From the NCBI GenBank assembly GCA_013306675.1, contig JABLUY010000105.1:54860-118859 (forward strand): 64,000 nucleotides of DNA. The letters run 5' to 3'. Numbering within the stretch: the stretch's first letter is position 1; each line of letters begins with the position of its first letter. Source of the stretch: Thraustochytrium sp. TN22. Lineage: Eukaryota; Sar; Bigyra; Thraustochytrida; Thraustochytriidae. Position numbers and translations under genes: made by a program. Below the pieces are notes generated by a model. That model saw only the letters and a program-made list of their open reading frames with translations. It was not told the DNA's origin and did not search any database. Positions 35,596 to 43,478 of the stretch are shown piece after piece.

Positions 35596-37245
35596 ATGCC
35601 GAAGAAGCACAAGAGCATCTTCAAGCTCATCGATGATGGAGACCTGGGCGGCGTCCAGGCCGCCGTGGAGCGCACGCCGGGCTTGGTGGACTCGCAGACG
35701 GAGAAAGGAGTGACGCCGGCGATGTGGGCCATCCATCCGGACTACGGCGCCCAGGTCGCCATTGCAGAGTGGCTCATCAAGAAGGGCGCCAACCTCGATT
35801 TGCAAGCATGGAACGGGTGCACGGTGCTCATGACGGCCTGCCTGTACGGCCAGCCCGAGGTGGCGCAGCTGGCCATCCAGCGCGGCGCCCAGGTGGACCT
35901 CAAGGACAAAGATGGCTGGACTGCACTCATGTACGCTTGCGTGTACGGGCAGCCAGAGACCGCCCAGACGCTCCTGCAGCGCGGCGCCAAGGCCAACGTG
36001 CAAGACAAGGACGGCCTGACGGCGCTCATGCATGCCTGTCGGCGCAGCCAGCTCGCACCGGCCAAGTTGCTCATCCAGAGCGGTTCCAAGCTAGACCTTC
36101 AGGCCAAGGACGGCTGGACGGCGCTCATGTTCGCGTGCTGCAATGAGCAGCCCGAGACGACCGAGATGCTCGTCCTACGCGGCGCCAACCTTGACCTCCA
36201 GGCCAAGGACGGCTGGACGGCGCTGATGATCGCCTGCTGCTACGCCGACACCGAAGCGACCCGGCTGCTCATCAAGAGGGGAGCCAAGCTCGGACTTCAG
36301 AACCGCGAAGGCTATACCGCGCTCATGACGGCGTGCCAGAGTCTGCCCGACTGGCGCCACGTGCGCGAGGGCCTCTTGCAGTGCGTGAAGCTTTGCTGGG
36401 CCGCAGGGGCCGACCTCAACATTCAGACCACAGCGTTTGATCCAGAGCCCTTCCCGGTGCCAGTTGGCACGGACGCCCTTGGGATCGCGCAGATTCATGG
36501 CCGCGAGGATGTCGTGTCCTTTTTTAGCTTTGTCACTTCCTCCGAAGTGGCGCGCGTCTTGCTCCAGGATTTGAGCCTGCCTCGTGAGGTGGCGGTCGCC
36601 TTTTTCGACGGGGAGGTTCGCGAGCTGGCGGACTGCGCGCTGCTGACGGACGCGCTACTCAAGGAGATGGGTGTCAAGCCAGGCATGCGCAGGTTGAAGA
36701 TCTTGCGCCACTTCGGAGCGGGAGGCTCGTCGCGCGCCACGTCGCTGGCGAGCCGCCTCTCGCAGCGCGTCACGCAGGCCATGCGACGTCGCGCCTCGCA
36801 ACCCTTTGAGCACGACGTCTTTTTGACGCACGAATGGGGCGAGGATGGCCGCAGCACCCACGTGCTAGTGAGCGAGATCAACGAGCGGCTACGAGACAAC
36901 GGGATGACGACCTGGTTCGCCGAGGAGCGCTTCTCGGCGAGTACCGCAGAGCAGATCGCGGCGGGCATCGAGACCTCGCGCAAGGTGGCAGTCTTCGTCA
37001 CGGAGCGCTACATGCTCAAGCTGCAGTCCTCGGCAGAGGATTACTGCAAGGATGAGTTTTTAGCCGCCACGCGTGCGCGCACCGCCGTGAACATGATCCC
37101 CGTGGTGCTGGACGCGAGCATGCTGGACCTCTCTCGCTGGCGTGGGCCACTGCACGCCGACCTCGGTGGCCAGCGCATCGTAGACTTTTCCACGCCCGCG
37201 AGTCGCGAGGCGAACTTTGCTCAGCTGCTTGAGCGGCTCATGTGA
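35596..37245 (+). CDS. Ankyrin-repeat, SAM and TIR domain protein (SARM1-like layout)
   Basis: 549 residues. Ankyrin repeats cover about residues 1-270, with consensus units such as LQAKDGWTALMFACC and LLIKRGAKLGLQ. A SAM domain follows at about 318-375 (LSLPREVAVAF, LKEMGVKPGMRRLKILRHF). A TIR domain begins near residue 404: HDVFLTHEW, then TWFAEERFSASTAEQIAAGI, RKVAVFVTERY and YCKDEFLAATRAR. E487 in KDEF sits where NAD-cleaving TIR domains such as SARM1 carry their catalytic Glu. SAM-TIR pairs act in SARM1 by self-assembly and NAD+ loss; ankyrin repeats replacing the ARM sensor is notable. The ATG at 35596 precedes the first repeat directly. An in-frame upstream extension is possible. The next gene, same strand, also has a TIR-like domain. 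Confidence 0.87.
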   Translation: MPKKHKSIFKLIDDGDLGGVQAAVERTPGLVDSQTEKGVTPAMWAIHPDYGAQVAIAEWLIKKGANLDLQAWNGCTVLMTACLYGQPEVAQLAIQRGAQVDLKDKDGWTALMYACVYGQPETAQTLLQRGAKANVQDKDGLTALMHACRRSQLAPAKLLIQSGSKLDLQAKDGWTALMFACCNEQPETTEMLVLRGANLDLQAKDGWTALMIACCYADTEATRLLIKRGAKLGLQNREGYTALMTACQSLPDWRHVREGLLQCVKLCWAAGADLNIQTTAFDPEPFPVPVGTDALGIAQIHGREDVVSFFSFVTSSEVARVLLQDLSLPREVAVAFFDGEVRELADCALLTDALLKEMGVKPGMRRLKILRHFGAGGSSRATSLASRLSQRVTQAMRRRASQPFEHDVFLTHEWGEDGRSTHVLVSEINERLRDNGMTTWFAEERFSASTAEQIAAGIETSRKVAVFVTERYMLKLQSSAEDYCKDEFLAATRARTAVNMIPVVLDASMLDLSRWRGPLHADLGGQRIVDFSTPASREANFAQLLERLM

Positions 37246-37760
37246 GCGAGCCACTGCCTGCAGCCTGCGAGCGAGCTGACATGGATGAATAGTATGCTCC
37301 GCCCGGATGATTTCGTCGTGCGAGCTGCGAGCCCTGTGTGAGCGAGGCAGCCGGGGACCGAGGTAGCAAGGATGAACAGTAATCTCCTCAAAATTGTCTC
37401 CGTCGCGTGAGCGTTCTGTCTTGTTCGCGATTCCAAAGCTTGTCGGACACCACGATGGTCGTTTCGACCATGCGCATTGGGCGGTACAGCGATGTGGTTG
37501 GCAGCGTGCTTTTGCCATCTCTCGATGAGCCTGGTGAGGTCACGCCGACGTCCACGCTCGAGACAGTCTTGCCAGTGCCATCCAAGCCAGCCGAGTCAGC
37601 TTGCGCCAGGTTTTCGCGGTCGCCGAGAGCACTGTTCGTCAAATCGCTGGCAGACCGACAGTGACCAAACACGCGGCGGCGCCGGCGGGCAACAAACCAC
37701 GCGCGCGGGTGCCTGTGCGCGGGGGGTGGGGCGGCTCCGAGTCAGCCTGGGCACGGCATT
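37246..37760. other. Intergenic region between the ANK-SAM-TIR and TIR-like-TPR genes
   Basis: 515 bases with no recognised gene, repeat or clear signal. It should hold the 3' UTR of the first gene and the promoter of the second. Confidence 0.5.
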
Positions 37761-39578
37761 ATGGAGGCGCCATCGCCGGAGCGGTCGAGCGAGCGCACGG
37801 CGTCCTCCAGCGCGCTGTCGAGCACGCAGCGGCCGAGCGAGAGCGAGGACTCCTCGTGCTACCAGGAGGCTGCGGCGGACCCGGAGGCCGAGATCATCAA
37901 CTACCAGGGCGTGAGCGTGGACTTCGTGGTGAGCCTGCATGAACGCCTCCTGAGCGGGGAGGAGGCAAAGGGCGTGAGACTTGCTGTCGCGACGCGGGAC
38001 CTGGCGGATGGCGCTGTGAAGAAGGGCGAGACGGTCGAGCTGCTTGGCGAAAGGCGCGACGGCGCACAGAGCGCAAGAGCGCCTCATGTGGAAAGCAGAA
38101 TCAGTGTGTGCGAGGGCGGCGACGTGGAGGAGAAGCAGCGCACGGACTGGACGATCGAGGACATCGCCGAGCACGTGATTTTGCCCGCGACGCGACACAT
38201 GAAAGGCACCCAAATCTTTTTGAACCTCCTCGACGGAGCGGACGTCGGAGGCCGCTTCCAGGGCTCCTTTGTGAGCCAAGCGCGCAAGTGCAAATTCGCT
38301 GACCTGGTCGCGGCGCTGACCGCACACTTTGCGGGCAAGGCGCCCGAAGAGCGCTTCGTGTGGCTTGACATCTTCTCTGCAAACCAGCCGCTTCTGACCA
38401 TGAACGACAGCAAGCTGCCGAGTGCCATCGTGGCGGCGCGCGCGCAGTTTCTAAGCAACGGCCTGCACACCGCCATCGCTCGATTCAAAGACGTCGTCCT
38501 CTTCTTTGATCGGTGGGACGTGCCCATGCCCCTGCAGCGCGCATGGTGCGTGTGGGAGGTTTACGGCGCCGTTGCCAATCAGACGCCTGTCCACGTCGTC
38601 TATGCGCCCGGGGAGGAAGACCGCTTCATCCGCGAGCTACTCACCGACGCGAACAACATTCCTGTCTTAATGTCCAACAATATGGACATGCGCAAGGCGC
38701 AGTGCTGGAAGCACGAAGACAAGGTCATGATCGACAAGTCGGTGGCCGAGACGCTGGAGGGCGGCTTCACCATGCTCAACATGGTCATCCAGCAGCAGCA
38801 GCGCGATTGGCTCGTCGACATCGCCCGCGGGCGCATCGCAACCCTCAGGCAGCGTCAAAGCGAACCGATCGAGCTGGCTGCGATGCTGCATGTGACAGCG
38901 ATTCTCATTTATGGCCGTGCTGGGTACGAAGAGGCGCTGCAGCTTTTTCTCGAAGAGCTAGAGATCAAGCAGGAGGTCTACGGAACGGGCGACGTGCGAG
39001 TAGCAGGCGCGCTTGCGAGTGTTGGGATCATGCACGCGGTGCAAGGCCACTACGGGGATGCGCTGCGGTACTACAACGAGGCACTCAAAATTTACAGAGC
39101 AGCGCGCGGCCCGCGAGACGCGGCAGTAGCACATCTGCTGAACGACATCGGGGAAGTGTACATGCATCAGGGCCGCTACGAGGAGTCACTGCGGGATAAC
39201 ACGGAGGCGCTCGAGATCAGGCAGGAGGTGTTCGGGCCCCGACATGCCAAGGTCGCGGAGACCCTCAATCATCTCGGCGAGGTGTACTTTCGCCTGGGTC
39301 GCTACGAGGATGCGATGCGGTACCTCACATGGTCGCTGGAGATGACGCAGGATGTCCTGGGGCAGCGCCATGGCAGTACGGCTACCTTGCTGCACAACGT
39401 CTCCAAGCTGCACATGACCCAGGGCAGGTATGACTTGGCGCTGCCTCTCGCTGAAGAAGCGCACGCGATCAGACTCGAGGCATTTAGTGCTGAGCACCCA
39501 GCCACTGTCGAATCCGCGCAGCTCGTCCAGGACTGTCGCGCGGCGCTGTCCAAGTCAAAAGAGGTAAAGGGTCTCTAG
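37761..39578 (+). CDS. TIR-like domain plus TPR repeat protein
   Basis: 605 residues. A Ser-rich N-terminus (about 1-40) leads to a domain at about 140-300: HMKGTQIFLNLLDGADVG, FVSQARKCKFADLVAAL, RFVWLDIFSANQ, DVVLFFDRWDVPMPLQRAWC and W265-E266. The core strand pattern and the W262-C263-V-W265-E266 motif recall the Trp-Cys-x-x-Glu helix of TIR domains; to my knowledge this domain is common in protist TPR protein families, but I cannot name a Pfam entry for it. About five TPR units of 42 residues follow (373-590), of the kinesin-light-chain type: GHYGDALRYYNEALKIY, GRYEESLRDNTEALEIRQEV, GRYEDAMRYLTWSLEMTQ. TPRs usually bind proteins. No membrane segment is seen. Confidence 0.75.
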   Translation: MEAPSPERSSERTASSSALSSTQRPSESEDSSCYQEAAADPEAEIINYQGVSVDFVVSLHERLLSGEEAKGVRLAVATRDLADGAVKKGETVELLGERRDGAQSARAPHVESRISVCEGGDVEEKQRTDWTIEDIAEHVILPATRHMKGTQIFLNLLDGADVGGRFQGSFVSQARKCKFADLVAALTAHFAGKAPEERFVWLDIFSANQPLLTMNDSKLPSAIVAARAQFLSNGLHTAIARFKDVVLFFDRWDVPMPLQRAWCVWEVYGAVANQTPVHVVYAPGEEDRFIRELLTDANNIPVLMSNNMDMRKAQCWKHEDKVMIDKSVAETLEGGFTMLNMVIQQQQRDWLVDIARGRIATLRQRQSEPIELAAMLHVTAILIYGRAGYEEALQLFLEELEIKQEVYGTGDVRVAGALASVGIMHAVQGHYGDALRYYNEALKIYRAARGPRDAAVAHLLNDIGEVYMHQGRYEESLRDNTEALEIRQEVFGPRHAKVAETLNHLGEVYFRLGRYEDAMRYLTWSLEMTQDVLGQRHGSTATLLHNVSKLHMTQGRYDLALPLAEEAHAIRLEAFSAEHPATVESAQLVQDCRAALSKSKEVKGL

Positions 39579-40160
39579 CGCAGCGGCGTGCGTTTGTGCA
39601 AGGAGCTGCCGACAACGAAGTAGACTCGCGTGGCGTGGGACATGAACAAGAGGGAAAAGAAGAGTTGACCAAGGTGGCTGGCCTATTGCACCGGACGTGT
39701 ATTTGTTGTGTGCTGCGACATGCGTCAAGCAAGTTATGCAACTCGGCGAACGGGAGCGCGCTGAAGGTGTCGGTACGCGCCGCGCAGGATTGCGCAGGTA
39801 CTGAGGAAAGCAGGATCGCATTCTTGCGAGTCGATGGCCGAGTTGTACGTGCGTTTGGTTTGGCTTGCCTTATCTTGGCTTGGCTTGGCTTGCCTTGGCT
39901 TGCCTTGCCTTGGCTTGCCTTGGCTTGGCTTGGCTTGCCTTGGCTTGGCTTGGCTTGCCTTGGCTTGCCTTGCCTTGCCTTGCCTCAGTCGATAGTCTGC
40001 CCGCCGACGCACGCTTTGTTCGTGCCTTTGATGCCAACGCGCGAGGCCGCATGGTCTCAAGCTTGGGACGGACTTTGACTTGGTACGGACTTTGATTTGG
40101 TGGACATGGAGCACAAGTTGAAGGTCGAGCTTGCCAAGCCTGCAGATCTTCATCGTCACG
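39579..40160. other. Intergenic region with a pentanucleotide satellite
   Basis: Mostly occupied by the (TGGCT/TGCCT)n run at 39861-39984; nothing coding is recognised. Confidence 0.6.
39861..39984. repeat. (TGGCT/TGCCT)n pentanucleotide repeat
   Basis: About 25 units of a five-base repeat that alternates TGGCT and TGCCT, with one early interruption (TATCT). It lies about 175 bases upstream of the alpha/beta hydrolase start. Confidence 0.93.
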
Positions 40161-40883
40161 ATGGCGGCGGCGGCGGCGGCGGCGCGGGCGGGTGGCTCGC
40201 GACGCGTACAGATCGAGGTGACTGCTGGGCTGGCGCTGGAAGGCGTGCTGTCTGTGGCGGAGAGCGCGCATGGGCGCGGCTCGCTGGGCGTGGTGCTCAC
40301 GCACCCGCACCCGAAGCTAGGCGGCGACATGCGCAACAACGTAGTGGTCTCGGTGGCACGCGGGCTGCGCGAAGCGGGCTTCACGACGCTCATCTTCAAT
40401 TTCCGCGGCGTGGGCGGCTCGCAAGGCTCCAGCTCGTACAGCGGCAAGGCGGAACGAGCGGACGTGAACGCGGCGGTGCGCTTCCTGGCCGGGCAGGAGG
40501 GCGTGAGCGGCGTCGCGCTCGTGGGCTACAGCTTCGGCGCGGCCGTGGGCTGCGGTGCAGAGACAGATCCGGAGCTGCGCGGCTATGCGGCCGTCTCGTA
40601 CCCGTACGGGCGCGCCGCGGCCTGCGCGCTGGGCTCGCACTTTACGCGCGCGGACCGGCGGCTGCCCAAGCTCTTTCTGGTGGGCTCGCAGGATGAGTTC
40701 GCCAACGTGAAGCGTCTGTCAGACTTTGCGCAGGGCATGACGCCGCCCGCGGAGTTGCAGGTTTTCGAGGGCGTGGACCATTTCTGGCAGGGCGAGGAGT
40801 ACAAGCTCGTGCGGCCGATTGTGACCTTCCTTGACTCGCTGCTCCCGGAGGACGGAACCACGCCTCCTTCGAGCGTCATGTAA
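40161..40883 (+). CDS. Alpha/beta hydrolase of the COG2945 type
   Basis: 240 residues. THPHPKLGGDMRNNVVVSVA and FNFRGVGGSQG are the signature of this small hydrolase family. The nucleophile elbow is G-Y-S124-F-G, the acid is probably D178 (VGSQDEF) and the base H207 (VDHFW), giving a full catalytic triad. Substrates of the family are poorly known; esterase or thioesterase activity is plausible. The start at 40161 gives a short polyalanine N-terminus (MAAAAAAARAGG); no upstream in-frame ATG exists close by. It converges with the Lcb1 gene (129 bases apart). Confidence 0.85.
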   Translation: MAAAAAAARAGGSRRVQIEVTAGLALEGVLSVAESAHGRGSLGVVLTHPHPKLGGDMRNNVVVSVARGLREAGFTTLIFNFRGVGGSQGSSSYSGKAERADVNAAVRFLAGQEGVSGVALVGYSFGAAVGCGAETDPELRGYAAVSYPYGRAAACALGSHFTRADRRLPKLFLVGSQDEFANVKRLSDFAQGMTPPAELQVFEGVDHFWQGEEYKLVRPIVTFLDSLLPEDGTTPPSSVM

Positions 40884-41012
40884 CGCCAGGGCTCGTGCAT
40901 CCAAGCGCGCGCGTAAACGCAAAAAGCGCTCGTACGAGGTCAATGTAATCAAGTCGTCGAAAAATGTGTGTTTGGTTGGCTTTATCGCTCGCTCCCATGC
41001 TCCCATGCTCGC

Positions 41013-42650
41013 TCACTTGCGCTGGCGAAGGCCACCGGTGGACTCGGACGCAGCGCCGGAGGAGGCCGGGGTCGAATGAGACTTGAGCGCCTCGCGCGCG
41101 CACTTGACGAGCAGCGCCGCAGCGCTGGAGAGCTCCTTGTCGTCGTGGAGCGCGGTGACCGCGAAGCGGATGGACGGGGGAGGCAGGGGCGGGCGCTTGT
41201 TGCTGCCAACCATCTGCGCGTCCTTGGCGGGCACGATGATGTAGTTGGAGATGGTGGCCAGGACGCCCTCCTTGCGCATGTGCGCGGTGATGGCGCGCAG
41301 GATCTTCTCCTCGGCGCAGCGCGTGGCCTCGTCGTAGTCGGCGGCGTCGGCGGCGAGCTGGTAGCGCGGCGCGAGGCGCACGTGCACGAGGGCAGAGGAA
41401 GGGTTGCTCACGGCGACGAGCTCGTTGGCGCCGAGCTTGCGCAGCTCGGTGTGGAAGAGCTGCGCGTTGTGCTTGAGCGCCGGCATGAGCTTGGAGCGGC
41501 CCTCGTTGGAGAGCACCTTGATGGCGGCCGAGGCGACCGTGGACACAAAGGGCGGGGAGCTGGCCGAGAAGCAGTAGCCGGCGCCGTTGAGGCGCTGGTG
41601 CTCCACGACCTCGCGCGTGCCGACGCAGAAGCCGCCGACCGAGGCGAAGGCGGTGCTAAGCGAGGACACGAAGAGGTCAATCTCCGAGATGGGGATGCCA
41701 AAGTGCTCGGCCACGCCCTTGCCGGTAGCGCCGAAAACGCCGAGGGAGTGGCTCTCGTCGACGAAAAGGCGCCACTTGTGCTCGTTCTTGAGCGCGACGA
41801 CCTCGTCGAGAGGGCAAATGTCGCCGTAGTTGCGGTACAGACCCTCGACCACCACGAAGCGGCGCTGCGGCTTGCGCTTGAGGCGGCGGTCCTCCTCGGC
41901 GACCTTCTGCAGCACGCGCGCCAGATCCTCCATGTCATTGTGTTTGAAAAAGAGCACGCGGCTGCGCGAGAGCATCACGCCGGTCATGACGGCGTCGTTG
42001 ACGGCCTCGTCCACGACGAGCAGGTCGGCGCGGTTCGAAAAGGCCGGGATGGCGCTCGAGGCCGTCTGGTCGGCGTCCGAGTACACGATGCAGTCGTCGG
42101 TGCCGAAGAAGTTGGCCAGGTCCCGCTCGAGGAAGACGTGCACGTCGATGGAGCCATAGAAGCCGCGCGGGCCGCACGAGCCGCAGCCGTACTTGTTGAG
42201 CGCGGCGGCCGCGGCGTCGTAGATCTCCTTGCGCTGGCCGAGGCCGAGGAAGTCCATGGTGGTGAGGTTGAGCACCTCCTTGTCCACGCCTTCCACGCGC
42301 GTGTACTTGGACGGCTTGGTCTTGAGCAGGACGGTGTCCTCCAGCACCATCTTGGCGCCCTCGGTGAGCGGCGGGCACAGCGGCTCCGGCTCGTAGTCGT
42401 TGAGCAGCTCCTGCGCCACGGCGGCCGGCAGCGTCTCCATCTTGGACTTCTTCTTGCTCGGGCGCTTGAGCAGGATGTACAAAATCAGCAAGATGAGCGT
42501 GGTCTCCACGAGAAGGTGCACCGGGTTCTCGCGCCACAGGTTCACCCACCACTTGGCGTACTCATTCGCGCCGGGGATGTGGTCCACCAGGTCCGTCACG
42601 AACCGCGGCACCTCGATCGACAGCGTCAGGTTCTGCGCATCCGCGCCCAT
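41013..42650 (-). CDS. SPTLC1: Serine palmitoyltransferase subunit 1 (LCB1/SPTLC1)
   Basis: 545 residues. With LCB2 this subunit forms the ER enzyme joining serine and palmitoyl-CoA, the first step of sphingolipid synthesis. One membrane helix lies near residues 42-62 (LLVETTLILLILYILL). The alpha-oxoamine synthase fold follows: NLTTMDFLGLG, KYGCGSCGPRGFYGSIDVHV, the CGSCGPRGF region where disease mutations fall in humans, LFVDESHSLGVFGATGKG and DLFVSSLSTAFASVGGFCVG. The PLP-binding Lys present in LCB2 is absent at the expected place (SSLSTAF), which is the rule for LCB1. The C-terminus (STPASSGAASESTGGLRQRK) is a disordered tail. The LCB2 partner is not in the window. Confidence 0.95.
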   Translation of the reverse strand: MGADAQNLTLSIEVPRFVTDLVDHIPGANEYAKWWVNLWRENPVHLLVETTLILLILYILLKRPSKKKSKMETLPAAVAQELLNDYEPEPLCPPLTEGAKMVLEDTVLLKTKPSKYTRVEGVDKEVLNLTTMDFLGLGQRKEIYDAAAAALNKYGCGSCGPRGFYGSIDVHVFLERDLANFFGTDDCIVYSDADQTASSAIPAFSNRADLLVVDEAVNDAVMTGVMLSRSRVLFFKHNDMEDLARVLQKVAEEDRRLKRKPQRRFVVVEGLYRNYGDICPLDEVVALKNEHKWRLFVDESHSLGVFGATGKGVAEHFGIPISEIDLFVSSLSTAFASVGGFCVGTREVVEHQRLNGAGYCFSASSPPFVSTVASAAIKVLSNEGRSKLMPALKHNAQLFHTELRKLGANELVAVSNPSSALVHVRLAPRYQLAADAADYDEATRCAEEKILRAITAHMRKEGVLATISNYIIVPAKDAQMVGSNKRPPLPPPSIRFAVTALHDDKELSSAAALLVKCAREALKSHSTPASSGAASESTGGLRQRK

Positions 42651-43478
42651 TTTCTCCGCCCCCGCGCGACGCGAGGCCGTTCACCGCGACGCCGTTCGCC
42701 GCGACGCCGTTCAGCGGGACGCGACGCGACGCGACGCAGCGATGCGCAGCGCAGCGCAGCGCAGCGCAGCGCGGGCCTCGCTCGGCGTACTACCCCTGCT
42801 CGTCGGAGCAGGATGCAATCCGGTGCCCGCCTGGCACGAGCTGCCTCGTGCTGCCACGCGGGCACGCGCCGGCGCGCCTCAAGGACGCGGCCGCCGGGGC
42901 CGGGCGCGCGAGGGAGCGCGGGCCGCCGCGCCGCGCCGCGCCGCGCCGCCGCTCGCCGCCGCCGCCGCCGCTCGCCGCTCGCCGCCGCCGCTCGCGCGCG
43001 CAGCAGTGTCGCGTGGTCGCGGTCTGCCGCGCGCGCCGCACCGCCGCGCGCCGGGGCAAAGTCGTCCGCCGGAGCGGGGGCCCTCCGGGGCGTTTTGCCC
43101 GTGTCGACGATGGCGCGGATGGGCCGCTTCGTGTCTACGTTGGCGCGGGATGGGCCGCTTAGCCTAACGACGGCGGGAGCGCCGCGGGCGCGCTCGATCA
43201 AAGTCAAACTCGAGTCCGCGCCCGCGCGCGGACGGGGCTTGCGCGGGCGAGCGGGCGGCGGGCGGGCGGGCGAGCGAGCGGCGCCGGGAAGGGCCGCGCC
43301 CGGCGCGGGCGTTTGCTCCTGGTCCGCGGCGGCGATTGGCTCGGCGAATTGGGGCGGTCCCAGCAATTATCATCGTCGTCGAGGAGGAGGAGGAGGAGGA
43401 GGAGGAGGGCCGGGCCGTCTCGGATTTTCGTAGAATCTCGGAGGGGCGAGGGGCGGGCCGGCGGGCTGGAGTGCCGGG
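42651..43478. other. Divergent intergenic region (LCB1 / MYSM1-like)
   Basis: GC-rich with (GCGAC)n then (GCAGC)n pentamers at about 42720-42772, GCCGCC runs near 42940-42990, and a (GAG)n run at 43381-43408 about 70 bases before the MYSM1-like start. No gene is recognised. Confidence 0.5.
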
